DNA of 64,000 bases from Pandoraea terrae (lineage in GTDB: Bacteria > Pseudomonadota > Gammaproteobacteria > Burkholderiales > Burkholderiaceae), in assembly GCF_902459695.1 (NCBI RefSeq), contig NZ_CABPRZ010000008.1:186001-250000 (forward strand), written 5' to 3'. Of the stretch, positions 27,411 through 36,157 are shown one piece after another. Within the stretch, counting starts at the first letter, position 1; every line of letters starts with the position of its first letter. The notes under the pieces were generated by a model. The model saw only the letters and a list, made by a program, of their open reading frames with translations, did not search any database and was not told the origin of the DNA. Position numbers and translations under genes: made by a program.

Positions 27411-27605
27411 TCAGCGGGGTGTTTCGGAAACGGCCGGCACATGCTCGGCGCGACGTGCGGGCAGGGCGTCGAGGACGCGCTGTTTGTCTTCGTCGGACAT
27501 CGTCGACCAGGCGGCGATTTCGTCGAGCGTACGCCAGCAGCCGTCGCACCAGCCCGTGGCCGGATTCATCCGGCAGAGATTCTGACACGGCGACGGCACG
27601 GACAT
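27411..27605 (-). CDS. DUF1289 small cysteine-rich protein
   Basis: The protein is 64 residues with four cysteines in the DUF1289 pattern: Cys7, Cys11, Cys20 and Cys23 (SPCQNLCRMNPATGWCDGC), followed by RTLDEIAAW and a basic C-terminus. The cysteines probably bind zinc or an iron-sulfur cluster. The family is widespread in Proteobacteria but functionally undefined. The start MSVPSPCQNLC fits the family. It lies 5 bases after the YbaK-like gene, so it is co-transcribed. Confidence 0.85.
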   Translation of the reverse strand: MSVPSPCQNLCRMNPATGWCDGCWRTLDEIAAWSTMSDEDKQRVLDALPARRAEHVPAVSETPR

Positions 27606-27610
27606 GGCGT

Positions 27611-28120
27611 TCAGTCGCGCAGCGCGACGTCGGCGACCGGTGCACCGGTCATCGACAGCAGCTGCGCGGGCGTAAGATTGAACACGGCGTGCGGATGCCC
27701 TGCGGCGGCCCACAGGCTCTCCAGCTTGAGCAGATCCTCGTCGATCAGCATGACGGGCGCAGACAAATGGCCGATGGGGCTGACGCCGCCGATCGAATAG
27801 CCCGTCTTTTCCTTGACGAAACGCGCGTCGGCCTTCGCGAGTGCACCGACTTTCGCAGCCACCTTCTTCTCATCGACGCGATTGATGCCGCTGGCGATGA
27901 CGAGGACCGGCACGTCATCGGCCGCGCGGCGAAAGATAATGGACTTCGCGATCTGCGCGACTTGGCAGCCGAGACCGGCGGCGGCTTCGGCCGAGGTCTT
28001 GCCGGTCGCCGGCAGCATCACCACCGGCCGGTCGTGGCCGGCCTCGGTGAGCCACTGTGCAACGCGGCGCGCGCTATCGGGAAGGGTGTCGTGATCTGGC
28101 GTGGCGTGATTCTGTGTCAT
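27611..28120 (-). CDS. YbaK/EbsC-family aminoacyl-tRNA deacylase-like protein
   Basis: This protein of about 169 residues has the YbaK/ProX editing-domain sequence: GKTSAEAAAGLGCQVAQIAKSIIFRR, VLVIASGINRVDEKKVA and TGYSIGGVSPIGH. Family members hydrolyse mischarged Cys-tRNA(Pro) or related species. Free-standing copies vary in specificity, so the exact tRNA is not certain. An ATG at 28132 is an alternative start. It sits 39 bases after HMG-CoA lyase in the same orientation. Confidence 0.88.
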   Translation of the reverse strand: MTQNHATPDHDTLPDSARRVAQWLTEAGHDRPVVMLPATGKTSAEAAAGLGCQVAQIAKSIIFRRAADDVPVLVIASGINRVDEKKVAAKVGALAKADARFVKEKTGYSIGGVSPIGHLSAPVMLIDEDLLKLESLWAAAGHPHAVFNLTPAQLLSMTGAPVADVALRD

Positions 28121-28159
28121 GGGGCAGGCCATTGGGGCGTAAGCGCGGGTAAGTGCCGG

Positions 28160-29098
28160 TCAGACGCAAGTGGCGTCGTCGGCGTCCTGCATCTTGGCAA
28201 GCAAGGCGCGGCCGACGCGCGAAGCATTGGTGCGCCCGATCGCTTTCGAGATGAAGTCGCCGGTGCGCACCACCGCATCGAGGTCGATGCCGGTCGTGAT
28301 GCCGAGGCCGTGCAGCAGATACAGCACGTCTTCCGTCGCGACGTTGCCCGTCGCGCCCTTCGCGTAGGGGCAGCCGCCCAGACCCGCGACCGACGAATGG
28401 AAGATCGAGATGCCGCTTTGCAGCGCGGCATAGATGTTCGCCGTCGCTTGGCCGTAGGTATCGTGGAAATGCCCGGACAGGCGCTCGATCGGAAACGCGC
28501 GGGCGGCGGCTTCCATGACGTCGCGCGTGCGTCCTGGCGTGCCCACGCCGATCGTGTCGGCAATGTCGATTTCGTCGCAGCCCAGGGCGGCCAGCCGCTG
28601 GATCACATTCACGACGCTCTCGATCGGGACATCGCCCTGATACGGACAGCCGAGACAGCAAGAGATACTGCCGCGCAGGCGCAGACCGGCGTCCTTGGCG
28701 GCACGCGCGACCGGCTCGAAGCGCGCGATGCTTTCCTCGATCGAGCAGTTGATGTTGCGTTGCGAGAAGGCCTCGCTCGCGGCGGCGAAGATCACGACTT
28801 CGTCGGCCTTGGCGGCGAGCGCGGCCTCGAAGCCCTTCATGTTGGGCGTGAGGACCGAGTAGACGGTGCCTGGCGAGCGCGTGATGCCGGCCATCACCTC
28901 CGAGCCATCGGCCATCTGCGGCACCCACTTGGGCGAGACAAACGACGCCGACTCGACGTTCTGGAATCCTGCCGCCGACAATTGGTCGACGAGCGCGATC
29001 TTCGTTGGCGTCGGCACTTGCTGCTTTTCGTTCTGGAGGCCATCGCGCGGTCCCACTTCGACGACCTTGACGCGTTGGGGCAAGACAGGCTGTGACAT
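28160..29098 (-). CDS. liuE: Hydroxymethylglutaryl-CoA lyase
   Basis: HMG-CoA lyase splits 3-hydroxy-3-methylglutaryl-CoA to acetyl-CoA and acetoacetate, the final step of leucine degradation. The 312-residue protein starts with the TIM-barrel metal and substrate segment VEVGPRDGLQNEKQ, has SGHFHDTYGQ (metal-binding histidines), and carries the catalytic-cysteine signature SVAGLGGCPYAKGATGN. It is 25 bases after the ghrA-like gene. A LiuR-type palindrome heads this operon at 30133-30148, which ties it to the main liu block 5 kb to the right. Confidence 0.95.
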   Translation of the reverse strand: MSQPVLPQRVKVVEVGPRDGLQNEKQQVPTPTKIALVDQLSAAGFQNVESASFVSPKWVPQMADGSEVMAGITRSPGTVYSVLTPNMKGFEAALAAKADEVVIFAAASEAFSQRNINCSIEESIARFEPVARAAKDAGLRLRGSISCCLGCPYQGDVPIESVVNVIQRLAALGCDEIDIADTIGVGTPGRTRDVMEAAARAFPIERLSGHFHDTYGQATANIYAALQSGISIFHSSVAGLGGCPYAKGATGNVATEDVLYLLHGLGITTGIDLDAVVRTGDFISKAIGRTNASRVGRALLAKMQDADDATCV

Positions 29099-29123
29099 GG
29101 AACGTCTCCTCAGGCGCGCGGCA

Positions 29124-30068
29124 TCAGTAGCCGCGCTGGATATCGACGATGCCGGTAATCGCTTCGCCGCGTTCGAGCGCGGCGATTTTCCCGGCGATCT
29201 GGGCGATGGTTTCCTCGCGCAGCGTCAGCGCGGACATGTGCGGCGTGACCGTGAGCCGGGGCTGGCGCCAGAACGGATGATCGGCCGGCAGCGGCTCGGT
29301 GCGGAACACATCGAGCGTGGCACCGGCAATCTGGCCGCTGGCCATGGCCGCCAGCAGATCGGCTTCCACCAGATGGCCGCCACGCGCCACGTTGATGACA
29401 AATGCGCCGGGGGCCAGCTTCGCGAACAGTTTCGCGTTGAGCACGTCGGCCGTATCGGGCGTGAGTGGCAGCAGGTTCACCAGGACGCGCGCGCCGGACA
29501 CACAAGTGTCGAAGCCATCGGCGCCGCTGTATAACGTGACGTTCTCGCGCCCGGGGCGGGCCGAGCGGCTCCAGGCACGCACCGGAAAGCCCAGTGCGGC
29601 GAGCCCGCCAGCGACTTGTGCGCCGAGCGTGCCGAAGCCGAGCACGGCAACGGGGAACTCGGCGATGCGATTCGGCTTGAGAAACTTCCAGACGCCTTGC
29701 GCCTGCAGTTCGGCCAATTCATCGAGGCGGCGGAAATAGCGCAGCACCGCGTGGCTGACGTACTCGACCATCTGCGCGCCCATGCCGGCGTCTTCGAGGC
29801 GCACCAGCGCAACGCCGGCGGGCAGACGCCGCGCGCCTTCACCGTCCACGCCCAGCACGGCGTCGACGCCCGCGCCCATATTGAAGATGGCTTTCAGGCG
29901 CTCGCGCGGCTTCAGGACCTCGGCGTTGGGCTTCCAGAGCACGAGGTAGTCGGCCGCATTGTCATCGCCGGGTTGCCAGCTGCGGGTGCGGGCACCCGGC
30001 AAGGCATCGGCGAGGCCGGTTTCAAACGGGGCGGTCTTGCCGTCCGGCGAAAAGATCAGGATGTCCAT
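29124..30068 (-). CDS. ghrA: Glyoxylate/hydroxypyruvate reductase A-like dehydrogenase
   Basis: This 314-residue D-2-hydroxyacid dehydrogenase matches GhrA in length and start (MDILIFSPDGKTAPF). The NAD(P) motif is GFGTLGAQVAGGL (about 144-156), followed by RAWSRSARP for phosphate recognition. Catalytic residues are the Arg in NVARGGHLVE, a Glu in the following segment, and His in VTPHMSAL. It reduces glyoxylate or hydroxypyruvate, or a related 2-keto acid. It is the first gene after the palindrome at 30133-30148, directly upstream of HMG-CoA lyase, so a branched-chain 2-keto acid is a possible substrate. Confidence 0.88.
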   Translation of the reverse strand: MDILIFSPDGKTAPFETGLADALPGARTRSWQPGDDNAADYLVLWKPNAEVLKPRERLKAIFNMGAGVDAVLGVDGEGARRLPAGVALVRLEDAGMGAQMVEYVSHAVLRYFRRLDELAELQAQGVWKFLKPNRIAEFPVAVLGFGTLGAQVAGGLAALGFPVRAWSRSARPGRENVTLYSGADGFDTCVSGARVLVNLLPLTPDTADVLNAKLFAKLAPGAFVINVARGGHLVEADLLAAMASGQIAGATLDVFRTEPLPADHPFWRQPRLTVTPHMSALTLREETIAQIAGKIAALERGEAITGIVDIQRGY

Positions 30069-30132
30069 GGTTGATCGGCTGCGCGGCAGGCGCCGCAGTC
30101 TCCGGGCCGCCGTCGAAACGCGGCGTGTCTTG

Positions 30133-30148
30133 TTGACGTTAACGTCAA
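30133..30148. promoter_or_regulatory. Perfect 16-bp palindrome, LiuR-type operator
   Basis: TTGACGTTAACGTCAA is a perfect 16-bp palindrome 65 bases before the ghrA-liuE operon. Its pattern (TT-ACGT-ACGT-AA) matches the repeats before the thioesterase-ivd block (50757-50786) and before the MerR regulator (51529-51544). MerR-family LiuR regulators are known to bind such sites in front of leucine-catabolism genes. The palindrome is seen; the binding is inferred. Confidence 0.75.
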
Positions 30149-30175
30149 GTGTAACAAAGGTGGCCGGTGCCCGGG

Positions 30176-30721
30176 TTACTTCGCCTCGCGCAGCGTCGTC
30201 AGGCCGATGGCGAGGTTATGCGAATCGTCGGCAACCCAGACCTGGCCGTCCTGAATCGTGCATTGCAGGCGCATCGAGCGGCCTGCGAGTGCAGCCAGCG
30301 CTTCGCTGGACGCTTCGTCGAGCAGACGCACGCGCAGGTTGCGCAGACGGGTCAGTTGCGTCTGCGCTTGTTGCCACCAGACGGTGGCCTGCCGGCCGCC
30401 AAAAGCGATGACTTCGACGGACGCCGCACGGCCGCAAGCCTTCACAAGTCGCCGCGGGTCGGGCAGGCCGACGTCGATCCAGCGCAGAATGTCGCCGCCG
30501 AGGTCGTGTTCCCACAGGTCGGGCTCGTCTGCGGTGGACAGGCCGCGCCCGAATGCCAGCCGCTCCTGGGCGTGCAGCATGAACGCGAGCAGGCGTACCA
30601 TCATGCGCTCGTCCGTTTCGGACGGATGGCGGGCGAGCGTCAGGCCGTGCGATTGATAGTAGTGACGGTCCAGATCGGTGATCTGCACGTCGGCTTTGTA
30701 AATGGTGGCTTTGAGCGCCAT
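30176..30721 (-). CDS. YaeQ family protein
   Basis: From MALKATIYKADVQI the protein is 181 residues, the same length as E. coli YaeQ. Family features include ALKATIYKADVQITDLDRHYYQ, RHPSETDERMMVRLLAF, DLWEHDLGGDILRWIDVGLPD and the C-terminal DGQVWVADDSHNLAI. The fold is a compact PD-(D/E)XK nuclease-like one, and the Asp/Glu residues listed may be its active site. The biological role is unclear. It stops 107 bases before ghrA on the same strand, with the LiuR-type site between them, so it is probably a separate unit. Confidence 0.92.
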   Translation of the reverse strand: MALKATIYKADVQITDLDRHYYQSHGLTLARHPSETDERMMVRLLAFMLHAQERLAFGRGLSTADEPDLWEHDLGGDILRWIDVGLPDPRRLVKACGRAASVEVIAFGGRQATVWWQQAQTQLTRLRNLRVRLLDEASSEALAALAGRSMRLQCTIQDGQVWVADDSHNLAIGLTTLREAK

Positions 30722-30928
30722 GAGGTCTGCCGTTGGCAAAAATCGGGAGTTCGCAAGGATACCCGATCGCGGCGGGCCAGGGCCGGTTCATGCAACTATC
30801 GGGTTCGCGTTGCCCGGCAAAAGGGGCGGGCGCAAGGCATGGGCCGCCCGCCGTGTCGCAGTGCAACAACGGCGTCGAGGCACGGCTATACTGGCGGCCT
30901 TCCCCCTGATTCCGGATTTTTTGCCGCC

Positions 30929-31765
30929 ATGCCGGTCGTCACGCCGCACACCCTCACCGTCAACGGGTATCCGATGGCGTATCTCGAAACGCCCGCCCCG
31001 CCGGGCGCAACCGGCGCGCCGCTCGTCCTGGTGCACGGTTCCCTGTGCGATTGCCGCTATTTCAAGCCGCAGATGGCGCCGTTGGCCGAGCGCCGGCGCG
31101 TCGTGTCAGTGAGTTTGCGCCACTACTGGCCCGACGCCTGGGACGGCAAGGGCGATACCTTCTCTGCAGAACAGCACGCGGAGGATCTTGCCGCCTTCAT
31201 CGGGGCACTCGGCGAGGGGCCGGTGCACCTGCTCGGGCACTCGCGCGGCGGTTACGTTGCGATGCGCGCGGCGTTGATGGCGCCCGATACGGTGCGATCG
31301 CTGATGCTGGCCGACCCGGGCATCGAACTGTCCGGCGGCCCGTCGGACGTGTCGTTCGACAGCGGCCGCGGCGGATTTCGCGAGCGGGCCCATGCGGCGA
31401 TCGAAGCGGGCGACATCGATGGCGGACTCGCTCTGTTTATCGATACGGTCAGCGGTCCGGATACCTGGCGGCGCATGGTGCCCTGGTTCAAGCGGATGGT
31501 GCGCGACAATGCCCTCACGCTGATCGGCCAGGTCAAGGAACCGCGCACGCCGTTGCCGATCGATGCGCTTGGCGCGCTCCAGGCGCCCGTGCTGCTGCTG
31601 GGCGGCGCCCTCAGTCCGGCGCCGTATCCCGCCATCCTCGACGCGCTCGCGCAGGCCTTGCCCGACGCGCGCCGGATGATGATTCCCCAAGCTTCACACG
31701 GCATGAATCTCGCCAACGTCGTGGCCTTCAATCGCGCGGTCGAAGCATTCATCGGCCAGGCATAA
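30929..31765 (+). CDS. Alpha/beta-fold hydrolase
   Basis: This 278-residue hydrolase has the nucleophile elbow GHSRGG (Ser105), the oxyanion segment LVLVHGSLCDCRYF near residue 33, and a C-terminal catalytic His257 (QASHGMN). The general shape is that of esterases and lactonases such as dienelactone or proline-iminopeptidase-like enzymes. The substrate is not evident. It stands alone between yaeQ (divergent) and an XRE regulator (convergent). Confidence 0.88.
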   Translation: MPVVTPHTLTVNGYPMAYLETPAPPGATGAPLVLVHGSLCDCRYFKPQMAPLAERRRVVSVSLRHYWPDAWDGKGDTFSAEQHAEDLAAFIGALGEGPVHLLGHSRGGYVAMRAALMAPDTVRSLMLADPGIELSGGPSDVSFDSGRGGFRERAHAAIEAGDIDGGLALFIDTVSGPDTWRRMVPWFKRMVRDNALTLIGQVKEPRTPLPIDALGALQAPVLLLGGALSPAPYPAILDALAQALPDARRMMIPQASHGMNLANVVAFNRAVEAFIGQA

Positions 31766-31811
31766 GTGGCGCGGTGGCCGGCCGGCGCCGGTCGCGCCGG
31801 CTTGGCCGGCG

Positions 31812-32195
31812 TCAGTCCTGCCGCAACTGGCCGTGGTTGAGCCGCACGCTGAGCGTGCGCACCAATTCCGCCATCCAGAGCTGGTCGCGATCCGACAGCT
31901 TTTGCATGGCGCGGTTGAGCGACGGATAGGGATCGCTCGGGCTCAGGTTCGCGCGTGCGTCGGTCAGCGCGGTCATGCCCGCATCAAACGACAGCAGTTC
32001 GTGCGGCGGCACGCCAAGCGTGTCGGCAAGGATGCAGATATTGCGCAGCGAAATGTTCCGTTTGCCGCGTTCCACACCGCTCAGGTAGGAACGCGCCAGG
32101 CCGCTCTCGAGCGCCAGCTTGTCCTGGGCCCAGTTGTACTTCTTGCGCAGGCCGGCGAGATGCCTGCCGAATCGGTATAAAGGATTGGAGTCCAT
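31812..32195 (-). CDS. XRE-family transcriptional regulator (paralogue 1)
   Basis: The protein is 127 residues with an N-terminal Cro/C1 helix-turn-helix: FGRHLAGLRKKYNWAQDKLALESGLARSYLSGVERGKRNISLRNICILADTLGVPPHELL (residues 8-68). The remaining about 60 residues may dimerise or sense a ligand (LSDRDQLWMAELVRTLSVRL). It is closely similar to the second XRE gene at 33073-33765; both share ALESGLARSY and the C-terminal RALxKL..xDQxWxAExxRxLS pattern. It is divergent from the flavin-binding gene at 32474. Confidence 0.88.
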   Translation of the reverse strand: MDSNPLYRFGRHLAGLRKKYNWAQDKLALESGLARSYLSGVERGKRNISLRNICILADTLGVPPHELLSFDAGMTALTDARANLSPSDPYPSLNRAMQKLSDRDQLWMAELVRTLSVRLNHGQLRQD

Positions 32196-32473
32196 AGTGA
32201 AATTTCTCTTGTTAATGTAAAACGACGAAAACGGTTTGACCTTTTCCCGGCGGCGTCTCATAGTGGACTTTCGCCGGTCGACGGCTGCGTCCTTGATGCC
32301 ATGTCTTATCGCCTGGCCGCATCGGGGCGATGGATCTTGGGATGTTTCTTAGCTATGCCGACGAGGACCGAGCGTTACTGCGTGCACGCCGCGTCGAGTG
32401 CAAGGTGCCTATGTCACCCTGACCTTGCCGCTAGTGTGACAGTCTGAAACGTGCGTGAACCAGGGAGATTTCT

Positions 32474-33076
32474 GTGTTTCGACTTGACCCATTGTTTTTG
32501 ATACAGTCCGACGCCCGTTTGCCAGGCATGGAAACCGGGCAGAGCCCGAGTCCGGAGGTTGCGCTTGGCCTGCGCGGTGCAGCGAGACAGATCATTGATG
32601 ACGCCCGGTATCTCAGCCTGACGACGGCGGGTCCGGACGGCGACTGGCATGGCGATATGCGTCGTACGCGGCCGGGCGCCGGCGCGGCGGTGTTCGACGC
32701 CAACACGATACTGATTCCGGAGTTCGATGCGACTGCGCATCGGCAAACTTTGCGCAATCTCCTAGTGCATCCGCAGATCAGCCTTTGGCTGGCGACGGCG
32801 GCGGTGCGCCGTGGGCTCCATCTCGCCGGGAAGGCCCAATTGTCGATCCAGCCCGAACTTCTGGGCGGACTCATCGACGACGGGCGAGTGCCAGCCTTGG
32901 CGATCGTGGTGCATGTCGAACGTATCACCGTGTGCGATGCTCCGGCGCCGGCCGAATTGCCGGGCGCAGGCGGGGAGGCCGCAAGGTTCTGGCGCGATGC
33001 GCTGGACCTCGACCGGTGGGGCGATAGCCCTCCCGCCGGCACGGGACGGGAGACGACGGACCCCGGCATCGGCTAA
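32474..33076 (+). CDS. Pyridoxamine 5'-phosphate oxidase-like FMN-binding protein
   Basis: This 200-residue protein resembles the split-barrel flavin-nucleotide-binding family (PNPOx-like). It has RYLSLTTAGPDGDWHGDMRRTRPG and DANTILIPEFDATAHRQTLRNLLVHPQISLWLA, where the family contacts FMN and pairs subunits. GGGAG 7 bases before GTG at 32474 supports that start; an ATG at 32528 is an alternative. TGTCAC (32412-32417) and GTGACA (32436-32441) form a spaced inverted repeat 33 bases upstream and may be an operator. It is flanked by two paralogous XRE regulators and overlaps the second, tail to tail, by 4 bases. Confidence 0.8.
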   Translation: MFRLDPLFLIQSDARLPGMETGQSPSPEVALGLRGAARQIIDDARYLSLTTAGPDGDWHGDMRRTRPGAGAAVFDANTILIPEFDATAHRQTLRNLLVHPQISLWLATAAVRRGLHLAGKAQLSIQPELLGGLIDDGRVPALAIVVHVERITVCDAPAPAELPGAGGEAARFWRDALDLDRWGDSPPAGTGRETTDPGIG

Positions 33077-33765
33077 TCATCCGAACCGGTATCGCGGGGA
33101 CGGTCGCCGTGACGCGGCGAAGGATCGGTACGCGTATCTTTCGCGTCTCGTTCGCCGCGCGCGTCACGGCCCTCGCGCCCTTGGTGGCCTTCATGTGCTT
33201 CTCGCGCCTGGGCAGCGATGCGCACCCCATCCATGGGGACATATCCCTCTCGGGATGACGGCCCTTCGCGCGACGGTTGCGTGTCTCGTGCGAGGTATCC
33301 ATCGCGTGCCGGCGGGCGCTTCGCCGCGTCGGTTGTGCCGGCGGCGTCGTTGCTGCTGTCGTGCGGCAGCGCGATCACGCAGGCATCGATCGTACGGTTC
33401 GGCGTCTGCACGAGTCGCGTGCTCAGGCTGCGTATGACCTCGGCGACCCATGCCTGATCCTGTTCGTCGAGCTTGCGCAACGCACGATGAATCATGGGGA
33501 CGGGCGTACGGTCGCCGGGAAAGACGGCGACCGTTTCCGTCGATCCGTCGGCAGGGAAGTTCAGCATTTCCGAGGACGACACGCCGAGCGTGTCGGCGAG
33601 CACGCAGATGTTGATCAGCGCAACGTTGCGCCGGCCTCGCTCGATACCGCTGACGTATGAACGTGCGAGGCCGCTTTCCAGCGCGAGTTTTTCCTGCGAC
33701 CAGCCGCGCGCTTTGCGCAGGTGGGCGAGATGTTGTCCAAACTTGGCGAGAGGGTTCGTATGCAT
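33073..33765 (-). CDS. XRE-family transcriptional regulator (paralogue 2) with charged tail
   Basis: The N-terminal 128 residues are a near copy of the neighbour at 31812: an HTH (FGQHLAHLRKARGWSQEKLALESGLARSYVSGIERGRRN) and LDEQDQAWVAEVIRSLSTRL. About 90 extra C-terminal residues are strongly hydrophilic and low-complexity (PSREGPSSREG, HQGREGRDARGERDAKD), so probably disordered. The start MHTNPLAKFG fits the family. It overlaps the flavin-binding gene by 4 bases at their 3' ends. The two regulators probably arose by duplication and may share targets here. Confidence 0.85.
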   Translation of the reverse strand: MHTNPLAKFGQHLAHLRKARGWSQEKLALESGLARSYVSGIERGRRNVALINICVLADTLGVSSSEMLNFPADGSTETVAVFPGDRTPVPMIHRALRKLDEQDQAWVAEVIRSLSTRLVQTPNRTIDACVIALPHDSSNDAAGTTDAAKRPPARDGYLARDTQPSREGPSSREGYVPMDGVRIAAQAREAHEGHQGREGRDARGERDAKDTRTDPSPRHGDRPRDTGSDD

Positions 33766-34002
33766 GGCGGGAACTCCATAGACGAGTCCCACAGGCTAAA
33801 CAATCAGACGCTCTCGTGCGACGTTATATCGCTACCCATCCCATACGTGACTGGGCCAATCCCAGTGGGCGCGAGGGGCGTTTCACCCCCCGTTTATTTT
33901 ATCGGACGTTTCCCAAGCATTGGCAGAATTCGCGTGGAGGCGGAACGGCCCGACGCCAGAGCCGTTCCGGCGGCGGGCCGTGTTTGGGTTTCGGCGTCAG
34001 CC

Positions 34003-36024
34003 TCACCGCTTGAACGCAAGCAACTGTGCGCCCTCGGGCACCTGGTCGCCCACGGCAAAGAGGATTTCCTCGATCTCGCCGTCGGCAGGCGCGTTGATGG
34101 TGTGCTCCATCTTCATCGCCTCCATCACCAGCAGCGGCGCGCCTTTCTCGACCTTCGCGCCCGCTTGCGCCAGCACGGCGATGACCTTGCCCGGCATCGG
34201 CGCCGTCAGACGGCCTTCGCCGCCTTCGGCCGCGCCTGCTTGCGCGAGCGGATCGTGCCATGCGAGGGGCCATTCCTGCCCGTCGACAAACACATGGGCG
34301 GTGTCGTGCGCGAAATGCACGTGGCCCTGCGCGCGCCGGTCGCCCAGCGTGATCTTGTACGCACCCGTGTCGTGACGATAGGCGAACGGCAACGTCTCGC
34401 CGCCGACGGTCAAGGTACTGCCGGTGGCGCCGGAGCTCAGCACGACGTCGTGGCGCACGTCGCCCTGGTCAAACGACAGCGTGCGGCAATAGTCCGCATT
34501 CAGCCGCCAACCCGTAGCGGCCTGCCAAGGCGAGTGCTGGTCCGCGCTGTCCTGGTACTTGCGGCGCGCCGAGACGGTCTCGCGCGCGAGTTGCGCCGCG
34601 ACGGCCAGCGCCAGCGCGGTCGCCGGCGCAGGCGTCTTTGCCGGGAACAACGTGTCGCGGTGGCGTTCGATCAGGCCGGTGTCGAGATCGGCGGCCGCGA
34701 ACGGAACACTGGCCACGAGCCGGCCAAGGAAGGCGATATTCGTGGCCACGCCGACGACGCGGTACTGGGCCAACGCCTGACGCATGCGCGCGAGCGCTTC
34801 ATCGCGATCCTGGCCCCAAACGATCAGCTTGGCGATCATCGGGTCGTAGAATGGCGAGATGGTGTCGCCCTCACGCACACCGGCATCGATCCGCACTGCC
34901 GCAGGCGCGCTGCTGCCGCCCACCTGGAAATTCACCGCCGTGGGGGTGCGCAAGGCGGTGAGCGTGCCGGTCGACGGAAGGAAATTGTTGTCCGGGTTTT
35001 CCGCGTAGATACGCGCTTCGAGCGCATGGCCGCGCATCCGCAAGGCGTCTTGCGCCAAAGGCAGCGGCTCGCCGGCCGCCACGCGCAATTGCCATTCGAC
35101 CAGATCGAGTCCCGTGATCATTTCCGTCACCGGATGCTCGACCTGCAAGCGCGTGTTCATCTCCATGAAGTAGAACGAGCCGTCCTGATTGACGATGAAC
35201 TCGACCGTGCCTGCGCCCACGTAGCCGACCGCGCGTGCCGCGTTGCAGGCGGCCTCGCCCATCGCGCGGCGGCGCGCTTCCGTCATGCCGGGCGCCGGCG
35301 CTTCTTCCAGCACTTTCTGGTGACGGCGCTGCACTGAGCAGTCGCGCTCAAACAAATAGACGCAGTGGCCGTGGGTGTCGGCGAACACCTGGATCTCGAT
35401 ATGCCGTGGACGGGTCAGATACTTCTCGACCAGCACGCGGTCGTCGCCGAAACTGCTCGCCGCTTCCCGTTGGCACGATGCCAGCGAGGCACGGAAGTCT
35501 TCGCTGCGCTCCACGACGCGCATGCCCTTGCCTCCGCCGCCTGCGCTCGCCTTGAGGAGGACGGGATAGCCGATCTCGTCGGCGCGTGCCTGCAGAAAAT
35601 CCGGTTCCTGACGCTCGCCGTGATAACCCGGCACCAGCGGTACCGCCGCATCTTCCATCAGCGACTTCGCGGCGCTCTTGCTGCCCATCGCATGAATCGC
35701 TTCGACCGGCGGGCCGATGAAGACGAGCCCCGCGCGCTTGCACGCGGCGGCGAACGCTTCATTCTCGGAGAGGAAGCCGTAGCCCGGATGGATCGCTTGC
35801 GCGCCTGTGGCGAGCGCCGCTTCAATGATCTTCTCGACGCGCAGATAACTGTCGCGCGCGGCCGCGCCCCCTACGTGCACTGCCTCGTCGCACACGGCCA
35901 CATGCTTGGCATGGGCGTCGGCGTCGGAATACACCGCGACGGTGCGAATGCCGAGCCGGGCCGCCGTGGCCGCCACGCGGCAGGCGATTTCGCCGCGATT
36001 GGCGATGAGGATCTTGTCGAACAT
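34003..36024 (-). CDS. liuD: Methylcrotonyl-CoA carboxylase, biotin-carrying alpha subunit
   Basis: This subunit carboxylates its own biotin with ATP and bicarbonate for the carboxylation of 3-methylcrotonyl-CoA in leucine breakdown. The 673-residue protein begins MFDKILIANRGEIACRV (biotin carboxylase). It has the ATP-grasp loop KASAGGGGKGMRVV and EMNTRLQVEHPVTEMITGLDLVEWQ, a middle BT domain, and a C-terminal biotinyl domain with MEAMKMEH (biotin on Lys638). It is the last gene of the minus-strand liu block, separated from liuB and liuC by the bioAFDB operon. Alternatives such as propionyl-CoA or geranyl-CoA carboxylase are less likely in this context. Confidence 0.93.
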   Translation of the reverse strand: MFDKILIANRGEIACRVAATAARLGIRTVAVYSDADAHAKHVAVCDEAVHVGGAAARDSYLRVEKIIEAALATGAQAIHPGYGFLSENEAFAAACKRAGLVFIGPPVEAIHAMGSKSAAKSLMEDAAVPLVPGYHGERQEPDFLQARADEIGYPVLLKASAGGGGKGMRVVERSEDFRASLASCQREAASSFGDDRVLVEKYLTRPRHIEIQVFADTHGHCVYLFERDCSVQRRHQKVLEEAPAPGMTEARRRAMGEAACNAARAVGYVGAGTVEFIVNQDGSFYFMEMNTRLQVEHPVTEMITGLDLVEWQLRVAAGEPLPLAQDALRMRGHALEARIYAENPDNNFLPSTGTLTALRTPTAVNFQVGGSSAPAAVRIDAGVREGDTISPFYDPMIAKLIVWGQDRDEALARMRQALAQYRVVGVATNIAFLGRLVASVPFAAADLDTGLIERHRDTLFPAKTPAPATALALAVAAQLARETVSARRKYQDSADQHSPWQAATGWRLNADYCRTLSFDQGDVRHDVVLSSGATGSTLTVGGETLPFAYRHDTGAYKITLGDRRAQGHVHFAHDTAHVFVDGQEWPLAWHDPLAQAGAAEGGEGRLTAPMPGKVIAVLAQAGAKVEKGAPLLVMEAMKMEHTINAPADGEIEEILFAVGDQVPEGAQLLAFKR

Positions 36025-36157
36025 ATGGCCTCCTGAGATAAATCGTATGGGGGGCGCGCCGCGCGCTGTCAGCCGCTCATCGCCCCTGCGCAGGATCGGG
36101 CCGCCTTGGCGCGAACAGGCCCAGGGCGGTCGTCGTCCGTGCACCGGGGCATCGGCC

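Noticed and set aside
34003-36024. Acetyl-CoA or propionyl-CoA carboxylase alpha subunit instead of methylcrotonyl-CoA carboxylase
   Set aside because: The domain order alone would allow it, but its place with ivd, liuB and liuC and the fused biotinyl domain favour the leucine pathway.
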